A stretch of DNA of 64,000 bases from contig OY744461.1 in NCBI GenBank assembly GCA_963556145.1, forward strand, positions 3,286,001-3,350,000. The letters are read 5' to 3'. Below, in pieces: positions 36,019-47,508 of the stretch. Origin of the DNA: Hygrocybe punicea (taxonomy: Eukaryota; Basidiomycota; Agaricomycetes; Agaricales; Hygrophoraceae). Each line of letters begins with the position of its first letter. The first letter of the stretch is position 1. The notes beneath the pieces were generated by a model. The model was given only the letters and a program-made list of their open reading frames with translations, had not been told where the DNA came from and did no database searches. The position numbers were made by a program, and so were the translations under genes.

Positions 36019-37724
36019 CTACATCCAATTCTTCCCAACTGCCCTGCCTGCCTCGACACAGTCCCCAACACTAACACCCCCAACGCCAGCACCGACAACT
36101 TCCAGCCGCCCGTGCCACGGCTCGCCTTCCAGAGCTGCCGATAACTCTTTCATGCGGTCAAGGTGACCCACGGTCAATGTTGGGATACAGCCATCGTGGT
36201 TGTGTACCCTGCAGAGAAGTGGCTCAGGCAGGCTGACGGGCAGGTGAGGGGCGGAGGAAAGCTGAGAAGAGAGGTGCTGTAGGATTGTGGGTATGGCGGT
36301 GTGTGCAGGCGTGATCGGATGTGGCCCTCCCATCATAACTGTGAGTTTGACCAAATGGTCGTGGGCGTTTGTGTCTTGGGCCGAGGTTGCACAAGAATCG
36401 AAGACAACGCCGAGAATGCCAGAGTTTTGCGTGTTGTAGTCGGTTGGGGGTCGCGGGATGAGATAGCCAAAACCAGGAGGGTGGATCGGTCTTCTCGGGG
36501 TGGACGGGAAGACAAGGTTCACGACGGTGACCGAGGTCGACGGGTTAGCATTGAGGTGTGGTAGGGGAGCGGAGGGGTGAAGGAGTGCGTGAAGGTTTGA
36601 GAGAGGAAGGGCCGATACGACATGGGAGGGATTAAAAGTGTTACCGTTCGTTGTCTTGAGCTGAGGAAATAATACCTCAGCGAGTTTCAGCCGCGAAATA
36701 AAACGAAAACAAACCTCAAAAGAGTTGGCATTGGTTTTCACACGAAGGGACGTGATGCCAACTCCAGTAAGCAGGCGAATATTGGACTTCGCTTCCAAAT
36801 AGCGACGCAATGCAGAAGTGAGAGTGCCGATCCCTTCCCGGAACGAAAACACGGATACGTCTTCCATCCTCGAAGCTACGCCTCCGAGAATATAATCCTC
36901 CTTTTCGACCACCGTAGGCCTCGACAAGAAACCTCGTACAACACTCCCACTCCCCATTTCCTCGGCGTCCCATAGAGTCGGAAACGCTGCCCGGACGCTC
37001 AACTTTCGCGCATCTGTTGCATACACCCCATGCACCAAGGCGCTCCCGAATATTCTCGCAAACGGCTCGCCGAATCTGCGGGTCAGGAAGGAGTCAACGG
37101 ACTCATCGGTACGGCCTGCAAGTCTATTTCGTCTTCGAAATGGTTCGCGCAAGACTGCAGGAAGAATAATTGAGCTTAACGGGGAATACAGGAGGGATAG
37201 AATGGAGGCTGGGATGGGGATGATGCCAGGAGTTCCAGGGATATGAATAAATCGAGTTTTTGCAGCCGGCGAATTCCTCGATGTTGTTATCAGAGAGTGT
37301 TCCAAGCCAAGAACATTGATCTAGTCTTGTTCTAGTCAGCCTATGATGAGAGACAGACAGAATGACGCGAGGAGAGGTAGATGATCCCGTTGAACTTACG
37401 CCTAGCCGCCGCAACGCCCGAAACGAAAGTAGCAAAAGCCGATAAAATAAAATGTGTGGAACAACAAAAATATTCACAACGCACCAGCTCCAAAACAGAC
37501 TTTGCATTCGGTCTCAAGGTACGTGGGCCAGCCTCCAAAAGTACGCTGGTGGAGTTGCCTGATTCACTGTGTACATGGACTCGTTCGCTGCGAACCCAGC
37601 CTCCAAGTCTCTGTTCTTTTTCGAGGAGGGTAATTTGAGCACTGGGAAATCTGCGAGAGAGGTGAAATGTCGAGGACAGACCCGTCAATCCGCCTCCAAG
37701 GACTGTAATGTGCTGAGGAGGCAT
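36019..37724 (-). CDS. HEM14: Protoporphyrinogen oxidase
   Basis: FAD enzyme of the inner mitochondrial membrane that oxidises protoporphyrinogen IX in haem synthesis. ATG 37724 starts MPPQHITVLGGGLTGLSSTF, the dinucleotide-binding GxGxxG region, followed by LLEKEQRLGGWVRSE and LLEAGPRTLRPN. An intron (about 37325-37491) leads to INVLGLEHSL and the substrate/membrane region (HIPGTPGIIPIP, SVDSFLTRRFGEPFARI, ALVHGVYATDARKLSVRAAF). A short in-frame intron probably sits near 36670-36710. The C-terminal flavin motif reads EVVGAGVGGVSVGDCVEAGR and the stop is at 36019-36021. Length is close to the fungal norm. The start is 136 bp from the divergent SPC2 gene. Confidence 0.92.
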
Positions 37725-37860
37725 ATCCGAGTCCGACTCAGGCTGGGCTCGTGACTGGACCAAAAAGGCAATGTTCCCACTCCTTCCTCCTTCCTCCTTC
37801 CACGTAGTCCAGTCTCGATAACTGCTTACTCCCTCTCACAACGAAACGTTATTCAGAGTC
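37725..37860. promoter_or_regulatory. Short bidirectional promoter with a CTTCCTC pyrimidine tract
   Basis: Only 136 bp separate the ATGs of protoporphyrinogen oxidase (-) and SPC2 (+). The middle holds repeated CTTCCTC units (37783-37800), a typical CT-rich fungal promoter element. Confidence 0.65.
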
Positions 37861-38808
37861 ATGACACGCAGCAGAAAAAGAGGTAACGGCACTGTGGCCT
37901 CTTCCTCGCCCAGTCCCACACGGGACCACCAACGGCGCGAGTCGTCTGTGCACTCTTCTCCGGACAGACCGACGGGCCCATTGAGCATCGTCATCTCGCC
38001 GGAGAGCCGCGATGTGGTCAAAGTCAACAACGCAAACTTGACCGAGTTAAAAAATGCCTGCGATGATGCGGTGAAACGCGTATGTGCACCCCCCCTATAT
38101 TTTGCAGCCCGTGTGCCCTGACTCAAATCTTATCCTGCTGTCCGTGTGTTTTAGTTCCTGTCCCAACCGGATCTATTTAAGCAGATATACCTGCATACGG
38201 ATGTCCGTCTTGGTCTGGGATGGGCAAGCGTGTTTGTCGCTGCGGGAACAGCGCTGTATGGATACAAGGTCGAATTTGAGCAGTCAAAGCCAGTTGTATG
38301 GGTAGGGTTGATTCTGTGAGCCTCCATTTTACTTCAATTTTCTTATCTGGCGACAAATTGGCATTGACGCTGGGTTTTTGCTTTGGAATAGCTACATCAT
38401 TCTCTCGGCGCTCCAAACTCTGTACGCATATTTCATCGAAGGCGACATTGTATTTGTTGGGAAACGCAAGACGTTCTCTAAACGGGTATGTCTCAGCGTT
38501 AGTGAGCGCTGACCAACACCACTAATTTTTTTCGCAAATTACCCGGGGTTCGCCAGATTGTAACTGAGCGGATAACACTCTCATCTTCCACCGAACCCGT
38601 GGACCGGCACAAACCCCCAGCGTACTCGCTGTCATTGTCATACGTGCGCTCGACAAGCGGGGGCAAGTCGTTGTTGGCCCGTGGGAAAACGCGGGATTCA
38701 CGGGAGTATAATGCGTTTTTCGACGAGGCAGGGACGATGCATCAGGAAAAGTTTGAAGCGTGGGTGGGAGAGTTGGTCGAGCAGGCGATGGAGGGCAAGT
38801 CGACTTGA
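37861..38808 (+). CDS. SPC2: Signal peptidase complex subunit 2 (SPC25 homologue)
   Basis: Non-catalytic subunit of the ER signal peptidase, helping to couple it to the Sec61 channel. ATG 37861 opens a serine-rich basic N-terminus, then NNANLTELKNACDDAVKR. After an intron (about 38079-38153), FLSQPDLFKQIYLHTDVRLG leads into the first membrane helix (GWASVFVAAGTALYGYKVEF). The second is split over an intron (VVWVGLIL, then YIILSALQTLYAYFIEGDIV), followed by FVGKRKTFSKR. The last exon carries the cytosolic part (PPAYSLSLSYVRSTSGGKSL, then REYNAFFDEAGTMHQEKFEA), stop at 38806-38808. Order and size fit the family well. Confidence 0.88.
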
Positions 38809-39061
38809 ACATGTTTTTCTTTTTTCTTTTCGGGATTTCGTTCTCATCTGAGCTTTCTTTTTCTGTGCGTGCTTCGTGTGAGCTTGGATTTTTGGTACTT
38901 GTTCATGGCGCAGGACAGCTAATTTAAGACGAGAATGCCCGATTGCCATTACAAAGTTCTGCGACTATCATATTGCCCCGGTTTGAACCAGAGCGAAGAA
39001 ACAATAAATAAGTACAGTGATAGATCCAATAAAATACGCCGTGCCCCAACGTCAACCACAA

Positions 39062-39689
39062 CTACTTCGCCCCAGCACTTGAGAACTATAGATCATGGGT
39101 ATCAATGACATGGTTGCTAACCAACAAGAGCACAATGCATACCTTTGTAACAGATTTCGTCCCTTCCGAGATGGCATGTTTTGCGAGTTCACCAGGAAGA
39201 ATAAGGCGTACAGAGGTTTGGATTTCGCGTGACGATATTGTTGATTTCTTCGAGTAGGCAGCCAATTCTGCCAAGACAATTAGCATATAGGGGGAAACCA
39301 AGAGTCATATCGACACCTACTGGATGCCTCCGAGGCTACGCGTTCGAAAATATCATGTACGAACGAGTTAAGAATGGCCATTGCCTTGTTCGAGATACCC
39401 GTATCAGGGTGGACCTGCTTCAGGACTGGATAAGATTATCACCAGAGTCAGCAAGAGTCAACCAATCCCCGATGTTACTTCACATACCCTTGTAGATGTA
39501 AGAAGAATAAGTCTCCTTTCTGACCTTTCGCCTCTTCTTCTTGGGTTCTTCGCCTTCCTTTGCAGGCGGTTTAGGTGCTGCGGTCTTCTTGGCGCCCTTC
39601 TTGGCTGTGGTTTTAGCTGGCGCTTTTGAAGCTGTCGCAGCAGCCGAAGCGGGAGCTTTGGATGCGGTGGATGCGGGCTTGGGGGCCAT
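39062..39689 (-). CDS. Histone H2B
   Basis: Core nucleosome histone. ATG 39689 starts [20 protein letters not shown], a lysine/alanine-rich tail, then [19 protein letters not shown]. An intron separates this from [20 protein letters not shown] and [15 protein letters not shown]. Another leads to [20 protein letters not shown] and [20 protein letters not shown]. The last small exon gives KFSSSAGAK and TAG at 39062-39064. The lysine in SVTKFSS is the conserved mono-ubiquitination site. Introns in H2B are usual in basidiomycetes. H2A, often a divergent neighbour, is not visible within the next few kilobases. Confidence 0.95.
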
Positions 39690-40591
39690 CGATAAGGATC
39701 AGTGAGTAGTTGATAAAGTAGTTGCGGTGATGGTGGGGCAGAGGCAAAAAGACGTTCGAGGTGCCAGACATGACGGTTGGGTTATATACAGTCGCGTAAG
39801 TTTGTCGGTGTTTGGTGAAACTGGACCTCGTTTGTTGATGTCCCCACACGTGACTTGACGCGCTCAGGCTCAAGCTCAGGCCTCGGGTGAGGTTCAGCCT
39901 TTCAGATACATTGCTGGCTTTCGCAATGTACACCGAATCCTGTGAAATGTGAGCCTCTGTTTTGTTACAGTATTTAATTTTCATTATTGAACCTACCTTC
40001 AGTGACCTCGCTTAGATTTGCTAAATAAAACATCTCTCTCTCTCACCTAAAATAAGTCATTGGTACCTCAAATGAGACGAAAGCTATCGCATGGCCGTGG
40101 AAGCCTGTCTAGCCGGAGATCGTGCCGCAGCCTTCCCATGGTTTCGTGGAGAATGAGAAACTCGGATATTCAATATTCAACGACTACCATGTGTGAGAAA
40201 TTTTCCGAACGATTATTCATTCATTCATGGGACCTGTTGGGCAACAGCCTCAACGGTACTTTGGGTTGTTGATCTCGCGGCGTGAGTAGAGTGTGGGTGG
40301 GGCGCTAACTTGACCAAGAAGGAGCAGTAGTACATGGCCCAACCACATCCCAGGATTTTGTTGTTATGTAAAATTACAGGTTTGAGGAGAAGTTCAGAAT
40401 AGCAAATGTGAAAATGCCGGAGTACTTGTATGAGAAAACAAAGATGTTCAGTAATGCACGAAAATATGGACAATGCAATGGGGATAGCCAAAAGAACCTC
40501 GATTTCAAAAATATGTGCTGTGTCTGGACTCTGGTGGAATGAGCAGGGCGCGAGGCACCGTCTTTTATCCTGGTAGTATTCCGAGAGTCGT
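39690..40591. promoter_or_regulatory. H2B upstream region and 3' flank of zinc-cluster gene A
   Basis: This 0.9 kb lies between the H2B start and the stop of the next minus-strand gene. No gene is supported. A short CT dinucleotide run lies at 40033-40044. Confidence 0.5.
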
Positions 40592-41865
40592 TCATCCCTC
40601 CCTTTTGTCATGTTCTTGACTTGGCACCATAGCCTCTCCAGCATCATTCACCCGGTTTACTTTCTGCAGTCGCGAAGCCGCAGCCTTAAGCCCGTCATCG
40701 ACGTCCCCCTTGGCTATTTTCGGCCCAACAGGAGCTTGAACTTGAACATCGGTGCCCAGTCTTGTCTCAATACCCCCGTGCGGATCTGCCTTCGGTCCCT
40801 CCAAAGGGTCCAAGATGTGTGCAGGCGGAGGAGGTACACAATGGTGTGCATATGCGCCAGGGACAAGGGGCGAGTAATAGGAGTACGGAGGATAGTTTCC
40901 AGGATGAATATAGAACGGGATCATCGGCGGCGGCTGGCCGTTGATATTTAGGCCTCCCCCAGATACAGGCTGACCGTTATTCATGGCTGGCATGTAACCT
41001 GTGGGTGGCATGTAGCCTGTGGAAGGCATGTAGCCAGGAGGAGGGTAGTAGTAGGCGTATCCCTCGGGAGTGGTAAATTGTGCCATTGGATGGATAGCAG
41101 CAGCCGTGTCAGCGGTAGAATTGTGGAGTTGGGGCTGGCTATGCTGAAGCAGCCACTCGCCCTCACCTGGTTGCTGCGGGTAAGCTATCCGAGTAACAGT
41201 TGTCAGTGAGAGGCAAAGTAGTTTTGTTGCTATGGGCGTACATTCAGAGGACTCGGTAGAATTAGATATGGGTTTCCGTTTGTAAGGCCCGCGTTTGAGT
41301 CCCTTCCTCCTCCCCCTCCGCTGTGCGTCTACGCAGGTTTCCATGAGTCCGTATTTCGTACATCGCTCACAGGGACGATGATCATCACAGCGTTTACTGG
41401 CAGTAGCGCAATTTGTGCACTGCAAGGTAAAGAATTCAGGCAGCTGTCCACGAAAAATAACCAGACTAAAAAGACATGACATACAGCCATCTTCACTTGT
41501 TTACGCTTGGGACGCACGGGTAAGAGAGCTGGGATGTTTTGCGAAGAAGGGGCAGCTAAATACCAAAATAAAACATGTAGAGATATACCGAAAGGTTCAG
41601 ACTTCATACCTTGTCCGGGCTGTGGGTGGGGAAGAGCAAAAAGCGGTGGAAATGGGACGAATTGAGTGCCCGGAAGGGTAACGTCCACGTCATTCGCGTC
41701 ACCAGAATTGTTATTGCCTTCCGCAGGTTGTGGATACGGGTCAAACTGAGGGTAGCCCGACTGCGGGTAGGTTCCGCTGCTAACGTGAGGAGGGGGATAT
41801 GGGGCTAACTGGGTAAATGAATGGTCTGGGATAGCTGGTGCAGTCTTGGGGGGCTCTGTTGCCAT
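40592..41865 (-). CDS. Zn2Cys6-like zinc-cluster protein, copy A
   Basis: Probable nuclear DNA-binding regulator. ATG 41865 starts MATEPPKTAPAIPDHSFTQL, a proline/tyrosine-rich region. Introns join PGQ to AAPSSQNIPALLPVRPKRKQ and KMA to the cysteine cluster. The cluster has spacing C-x2-C-x6-C-x5-C-x2-C-x8-C (CTNC, KRCDDHRPCERC, then METC), matching a binuclear zinc cluster, followed by a basic block GLKRGPYKRK. After another intron come proline/tyrosine/glycine repeats with a threefold TGYMP-type motif and a C-terminus ending EHDKREG, stop at 40592-40594. It is a clear paralogue of the plus-strand gene at 54241-55513. The two share near-identical upstream DNA but only about three quarters of residues in the zinc region. 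Confidence 0.8.
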
Positions 41866-42230
41866 GTTGACAAAGCCCGACGATATTGGAGCGATCCTGC
41901 GAATAATTGCGAAAGTCTAGTCAACATTGTTGTGAGATGGAGAACCTGGTCAATGAAAGAGAATTTGTCGCTGACTCGAAATTCGTCTACTTCCGACCCC
42001 AGTCGCCGCTCAGACTTGTTCGAGTCCGCTCCGTGAATGCGACTGCTAAAGCAACAAGGGAAAAGCGAGTATCAAAACGAAGCTCCTGGAACACAAAAAT
42101 GGGCGTTGATATCCGGAATCTAAGCTTTGGCGGTCAGCCCAAACGCGATACGATGGCTGGTTCGTTGACGAGGGCAAGCGTACACGTGTGAACCAAACCT
42201 TCACAGTTATGGGAACATGGCCCGTGCACG
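41690..42230. repeat. Inverted duplication, left arm
   Basis: Reverse complement of about 53877-54417. By eye the 540 bp differ at about a dozen positions plus one 3-base indel. Almost all differences fall in the part covering the first exon and its immediate leader, while the outer roughly 300 bp show a single change. The arm covers the promoter and start of zinc-cluster gene A. Confidence 0.92.
41938..42191 (+). CDS. Conserved 84-codon ORF inside the duplicated upstream region (copy A)
   Basis: An ATG-initiated frame (MENLVNEREFVADSKFVYF) runs divergently from the zinc-cluster gene and ends TRASVHV. Its DNA is base-for-base the same as the frame on the minus strand at 53915-54169. It is basic in its second half (ATREKRVSKRSSWNTK). 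There is no known domain. Because the whole arm is near-identical, conservation alone does not prove it is translated. Confidence 0.25.
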
Positions 42231-42447
42231 CGTCTCCAAGCCTCGCGTAACGCGTAAATTTTCGCGTCCACGGCAACCGAACAAAGATTACGCCCGGCCT
42301 TTGCCTCCGTTCGCTGCAATGTCCGTAGCGCTAGAGAGCCTCCTGGTCCACTTCGATTATAGTTGGTTTCTCCGCCCCAACAACCGGGACTCCGCTCATT
42401 CGCCGACCACCTCTTTTGATATCTCCTTCACCGCCATTTGCGACTGA
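42217..42447 (+). CDS. Small basic open frame, divergent from zinc-cluster gene A
   Basis: From ATG 42217 the frame reads MARARVSKPRVTRKFSRPRQ and ends SFDISFTAICD, 76 codons. It overlaps the end of the previous frame and the outer border of the inverted repeat. Copy B has a corresponding frame starting MARARLSG at 53889 on the minus strand, and both share a DSAHS stretch further on, so some similarity reaches beyond the arm. No function is recognised. Confidence 0.25.
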   Translation: MARARVSKPRVTRKFSRPRQPNKDYARPLPPFAAMSVALESLLVHFDYSWFLRPNNRDSAHSPTTSFDISFTAICD

Positions 42448-43337
42448 CTGGTTGGTGGTACAACCATGCGGAAATTACTGTTTCACGTCATATATGCGCC
42501 CAATTTTACCATTCTGGTCCCTCTAACTTTGTACTTGACTATCTCGGACCCCACTGGCTTATACGTGCCGAGTGCATGAGAAACGCCTGACTTGTTGCGC
42601 TAATCTATTCCTGCTATGGGGGGGGGCTTTTTCCCGGAGGTTTGAACATGCTAATATAGTCAACTACCCTCACCGTTCAATATTTTCCAAGAGGGCTCAA
42701 CCGAGAGCCAAGCATCGCTCCCAAGGCTTATGCGGAGTACGTGGCTTCACTATTAATATTGGTGACTTCAATATAATAATATTTCTCCAAGGTATTTCAT
42801 ATACTCGTATTTTCAATGTCGGTTCCCTCCCAGCAGCCATTGTGGAGCACCCAGTTTCGAACGATTCATACTCGGAAAGACGTTCGCTGATACTTAGAGC
42901 GCATCAATAGCAGAAAGGAAGCATGTTTCATGATCAGCCAACTTCTCAAAGTCCAAACTAGAGCGCCGGCAGAGATCTAAGACGATGGGACTATCAACGA
43001 CGTTTTGAAGCTGGGAATCTTCGAGGAGTTTGTTCTTACAGTCGACTTGATGGCGCGAAACCGGACCTGTAATAACCTTGGCAAGCTTCAAATTCACGGC
43101 GAGATCGTTACCGATACTTATTCAACTAGTCAACTGTCTCTCCGATGCTCGCATCGTGTCAATTCCATATCCTCATTTTGCAGTTCTGATGAATATGACA
43201 TAACTAGTGACAATCCGAGTGTATGGTAGGTATACTAGTGTGGTAAGATATGTCAACAATGCACAAATTATACAATGCGATAGGATGGACAAAACAACAT
43301 CGAATGTACTCGCTGCCCTTCGCGACACACAAGCCAC
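42448..43337. other. Intergenic stretch, no supported gene
   Basis: No gene can be supported. A minus-strand frame at 42894-43097 (contains DSPIVLDLCRRSSLDFEKLA) faintly recalls the core of fungal BTB/POZ proteins but is too short to claim. Confidence 0.4.
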
Positions 43338-44954
43338 CTATATTGGCTTCTCCATCAACACCCCATAGTCCTCTTCCTCTTCCTCGTCTGCAATTATGGG
43401 CCGCCCCTGCTCGTCCAGCCAGTCGTCACCATCTCCGCTCTCCGTATCACCCAAGAAGAAACGTGGTGACGAGCGCGCCTTCGGTGCAAGTGCCGGCCGG
43501 GGAATATGTGGTGGGTCGTGCCGGAAGAGCAGGACCAGGAGGTCCCAGCGCTCGTAAGCGGTCAAGGCCCAGTTGGGCTGGAGTGGTCGCTCGTGCGGCG
43601 GTTGGAACCAGTGTGTACTGAGTTTGCATGGCGCAGCATCGTCAAGTACAATGGTTTCCATCATGGTACCGTCTATCTCCTCGAAGCTGCTTTGCCTCGA
43701 CACTTCATGAACAGCAATATCATCTGTACTACACGCCTTGAGATCTTTCGTAAGCGTTGTTATGGGCTCTTCGGGGTCGACAAGTGTACGGTCTGATGCG
43801 TCGCTGAGCCCGTTCGAGGCTGATTCTGTGATCGCTCCCTCCCCCGGCGTCTCGCTCATCATCTGTCGGTGCGACACGGCGGCTCTCATAGCAAACATCC
43901 ATAACATCTTGTGCATTGTCCAGAGTGGCATCCTCGCGAAGCATATATCGATATCCGCTGAATACGGGTCGCGAAGAGCGGTGACATCACCAGTCCGCGG
44001 ATGGCTCGTAATTGATAATTGATACTGCGGCACACAAGTGCCAACATCCGCCGTGCAACCGGCATACGTGTTCCCCGTAGTGAGCGCAGCAGCATGCAGC
44101 GTGCCATGCGTTTTTGTTGCCGCTACTCCCTCGGCCCACTCCTCGCGCCTACTCGTCCAGAAGGAACGCATGTGTTGCAATGCGTGGCGCGAGTACCCGC
44201 GATGGACATAGCTGTGTCGAAGGGCAGCCTTGAATGCGTGCATGGTGGCGTCGTTGTCTTGTGTTTCGAAAGATGAGGTTTGGCCTTTGTAGGGGGAAAG
44301 TGGTGAAGGCATGCGGGAACATTTAAGCCTGAAAGGGTGCGCATTTTCGGGAAGTGGCGCTGAGACGGTGGGAAAGGATTCTGGTTCGGGGGAACACGCG
44401 CGTGTGAAAGAGAAGCCAGAGCCAGCGTCTGAGTCTTCAGAGTCGGACAAGTCTGAGTCGTCGAAGAGAGATATGGAGGAGTCATCGATATCCATGTCTA
44501 TGTCCATGTCCGTGTCCGTGTCGGTTTCTTCAACAGGCTCGAGTGGCAAAGGCGTGACTAGGGCCAGACGGTTTTGTGGAATTAGCCAGTTTGGTTTCTC
44601 CTCATACTTGCTGGCTGGCGTGTTGGGCGAGGTCGTGGTACTGACTTGAAAACTCATTCGTTGGAGGAACCTGCGAGTCCATCGTAACGACAACGACCGT
44701 GGAGCGCTGTCCTTTCTCTCGTTCTTTTGTGCCTTTTCGGATTCAGGGTAGTTTATGGCATGAGAGTGGTTGTAGCCAAGGCGGCTGTTGGGTCGTGCGG
44801 GCAAGTAGTGGCCGCTGTCGTTGTCATTTTCGTATGTCGTGTTGTCGCTGATGTCGCATTCCATGTCCGAGTCAGAATCGACGTCGGAGGGGGATTGGTC
44901 GTGAAAAAGGGCGGGCAAGGACAGCAAAGAAGGACTTTTGCTCAGGGTGTCCAT
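43338..44954 (-). CDS. Uncharacterised acidic, serine-rich protein
   Basis: A single uninterrupted frame of 538 residues from ATG 44954 (MDTLSKSPSLLSLPALFHDQ), unusual among intron-rich neighbours. It has acidic low-complexity runs (ETDTDTDMDIDMDIDD; DLSDSEDSD; EEEEEEDYG near the end) and a more ordered middle: MHAFKAALRHSYVHRGYSRH, then HMRSFWTSRREEWAEGV, then FARMPLWTMHKMLWMFAMRA. Near the C-terminus WALTAYERWDLLVLLFRHDP looks like a helix. No signal peptide or known domain is seen, and I do not recognise the family. The length and the ordered middle make a genuine gene very likely. An in-frame TTG extends the frame 23 codons upstream but the ATG is preferred. Confidence 0.72.
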   Translation of the reverse strand: MDTLSKSPSLLSLPALFHDQSPSDVDSDSDMECDISDNTTYENDNDSGHYLPARPNSRLGYNHSHAINYPESEKAQKNERKDSAPRSLSLRWTRRFLQRMSFQVSTTTSPNTPASKYEEKPNWLIPQNRLALVTPLPLEPVEETDTDTDMDIDMDIDDSSISLFDDSDLSDSEDSDAGSGFSFTRACSPEPESFPTVSAPLPENAHPFRLKCSRMPSPLSPYKGQTSSFETQDNDATMHAFKAALRHSYVHRGYSRHALQHMRSFWTSRREEWAEGVAATKTHGTLHAAALTTGNTYAGCTADVGTCVPQYQLSITSHPRTGDVTALRDPYSADIDICFARMPLWTMHKMLWMFAMRAAVSHRQMMSETPGEGAITESASNGLSDASDRTLVDPEEPITTLTKDLKACSTDDIAVHEVSRQSSFEEIDGTMMETIVLDDAAPCKLSTHWFQPPHERPLQPNWALTAYERWDLLVLLFRHDPPHIPRPALAPKARSSPRFFLGDTESGDGDDWLDEQGRPIIADEEEEEDYGVLMEKPI

Positions 44955-45121
44955 GAGAACCGGGCCAAGGGGGGAGATGGAGGGCAATGGCGGGAAAGCT
45001 CGGGCATGCAGAGCTGACCGCAAGTGAGACTAAAAGAATGAAACCTGCGATGTGGCCCTCAACGCGGTCATGTGATTGAATATTTGTTTTGTTTTCCTTT
45101 ATTTGGTGTCTATCACACAGG

Positions 45122-47221
45122 CTACAATGAAGCCACCACAGTTGCCTCAGCCGCCTCCAATGCCTTTGCAAACCCCTCCAACAACGTGCTGGTGTCTTCC
45201 ATCCCAACGCTGATGCGAACCAAACCTTCTTCGACTCCATACTGGGCAGCCCATTCCAATTCGGCGTAATGGGCAAGGATCGTATAAGGACACGCCAGCG
45301 TGAAATTTGTTCCTAAACTCGGTCCCTTTTGGCAGGGCAACGCGTCAAAGAAGGCCCGTGAAGCCGCACGCAACGTGAATGTGAGCGAGAAGAGACCGCC
45401 GAAACCACCACCGCCTTCGTTACCAGCTTCCTCCGTACTTTTGACCCGGGCTTGCTCGTAGTTGTCCCGTGTAATCCATTTGGGGTAAAAAACCTCCTTG
45501 ACCGCGGGCGACGTGGCTTGACCACCCGCAACAGATCGCGAGCGCAAAAAATCGCACACAGCTTCTGCATTAGAATCGATCACCTTGATCCGTCTCTGAA
45601 AATCACGGGAGTTGCGTTCCATATATATGGCATCTTCATCGAAATAAATGTCTTCGTACGTGGCCAACATGTGTGCTTTGAGGGCGTTGTAGTGTCGTCC
45701 CATAGGATTTAGGACAAGACTGTCAAATGGAAACTTTATGCATGAGCTTTATCATTGACAGTGATCTGCTTATGGGATATACCTGCCACCCATGACATTC
45801 GAATCGCCACTGAACACCTTCGAAAGACTGCTGACGATGATGTCGGCGTATGACAGCACTTTTACATTGACAAAATTTCCGATCGTCTCGTCGATGACAA
45901 TCAAGAAATCATATTGGTCCGCCAAAGCACGCAGACGTGGAAGATTGGCAGAACGAAGAAGTGGATTGGAAGGGAATTCGGTGAACAAAGCTAGGATAGG
46001 CGGGGTCGCAGGCCCTGCTTTCAGAATCAATTCAAGTTCCTCAAAGTCAGCTTCGAGGCCGTGACCCAAAAAATGGCACCCTGGACCCCACTTCTGAAGG
46101 ATTTTTAGTGTGTCTGTATACGGGAAGCTTGAACACGTATCAGCTTACAATAATAATAAAGATGTATACGAAACAACGAACCCAAAGCAAGCACTCTTCG
46201 CCACAGGCCGCACGGACAAGGCCAGATTATGTGCATTCCAGATTGCAGACATTCCAGTCGGGAAAAGGAAAACGTCATGTTCAGTAACGTCCGCGACACC
46301 TCTGGAGCTAGGCCCGACTTTGACAACCTCCGACTCTGTGTGGTCATCGTGAACCAGGACACCAGCGATCCGACGTCGAAGAGTCTTCTTCGCAGAGGAT
46401 GCAAGGGAAAGTGGTAGATTGCGGCCATAACGCTCCTCTACATAAACGGTCTGTTCTAGACTCAAATCCTCCGAGCGGCGATCTGTTGAGTTGCCTGGTG
46501 ATACCTGGACAAACCGATCGCATTTGAGTGACCGTGGCTTGGTAAAAGCGTTCGTTGTGTAGTGTCTGTTCATGGATTTCGACGCAGATCGGTACAGGGA
46601 CGGTGACGGCGGTTGGGTCTGTGGAACGTCATCGTGAAGAATAGATAGACAGTGCTCTGCCAGACGACTAGATATCCCGAGACCGGAATGCTGCCAGAAT
46701 TGAACCGCGAGACGATGTGCATCCGCTGGAAACAACACAATGTGAAGATCTACGCAAGATGACGACGACGCTGGCGGCAGACTGCATCTGCGGCATTCGA
46801 TAGGGCTTGATTTGCTCGGCGTGTCCTCAGGAAAGATAACGAAATGAATCAAGCGAACGTTGAGTGGGGTTTCCGATCGCCACTGGTCTTGCATAAAAGA
46901 TCGGCAATAATTTGCGACTCTTTTAGTTGCAAACAGCAAGCAGCGTTCATCGCCTAGACTAAATTTCTGCTCGCATAAGGTCGCAAGCTCACAAGGGCGC
47001 GTTGTGTAAGCGACAGGATAGCAAACATGAATAGGATTCAATCAATTGCACACCTTTCGTATGCTGAGATGGATGAAGAATCGGGGGTACCCCGACACCA
47101 TTGCGTCTACTACACGTTTTTCACCCTCTTCGTACCCGACATTGTCTTGCCAGGTCGGCAATGAGACAGAGATCGCATGAGCGGTCAAGGCGGGTATCGC
47201 TGAACCCAAAGAGCTGGACAT
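45122..47221 (-). CDS. STR2: Cystathionine gamma-synthase
   Basis: PLP enzyme joining cysteine to O-acyl-homoserine to make cystathionine on the way to methionine. The first exon, from ATG 47221, gives [20 protein letters not shown] and [16 protein letters not shown], the hallmark start of fungal enzymes. An intron (about 47016-47045) leads to [20 protein letters not shown]. The PLP-binding half has [69 protein letters not shown] and the Schiff-base lysine in [16 protein letters not shown]. The last exon ends [20 protein letters not shown] then VVASL, stop at 45122-45124. Three introns are seen. The length of about 640 residues, with a long N-terminal part before the PLP domain, is typical of the fungal type rather than bacterial MetB. 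Confidence 0.92.
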
Positions 47222-47508
47222 GGCTGCTCCTGAATCCTAAGGTGTCGAGGTGCTGGAGGAGCCTGAGACAGTCGGAACATTGTCGTGCTTTTGACGTGGT
47301 TCCGCTGTGAATTAGCCATTTGTCGGCCGATACGACCGAAAATATCATGATGCTGCATGATGCATAAATAACGTATATGTACACAATGGTTACTGAAGTG
47401 GCTAGAAGACTCAAGCCAGAGAAACTAGCTATAAATCTGCAACATACCGTGGTTCAGTGAAACAGCTTCGCACTGATTCTCTCCGACTCACAGCACAGGA
47501 ATGTGTTA

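Noticed and set aside
42894..43097. Possible BTB/POZ gene fragment on the minus strand
   Set aside because: Only one short stretch recalls the domain and no neighbouring exon supports it.
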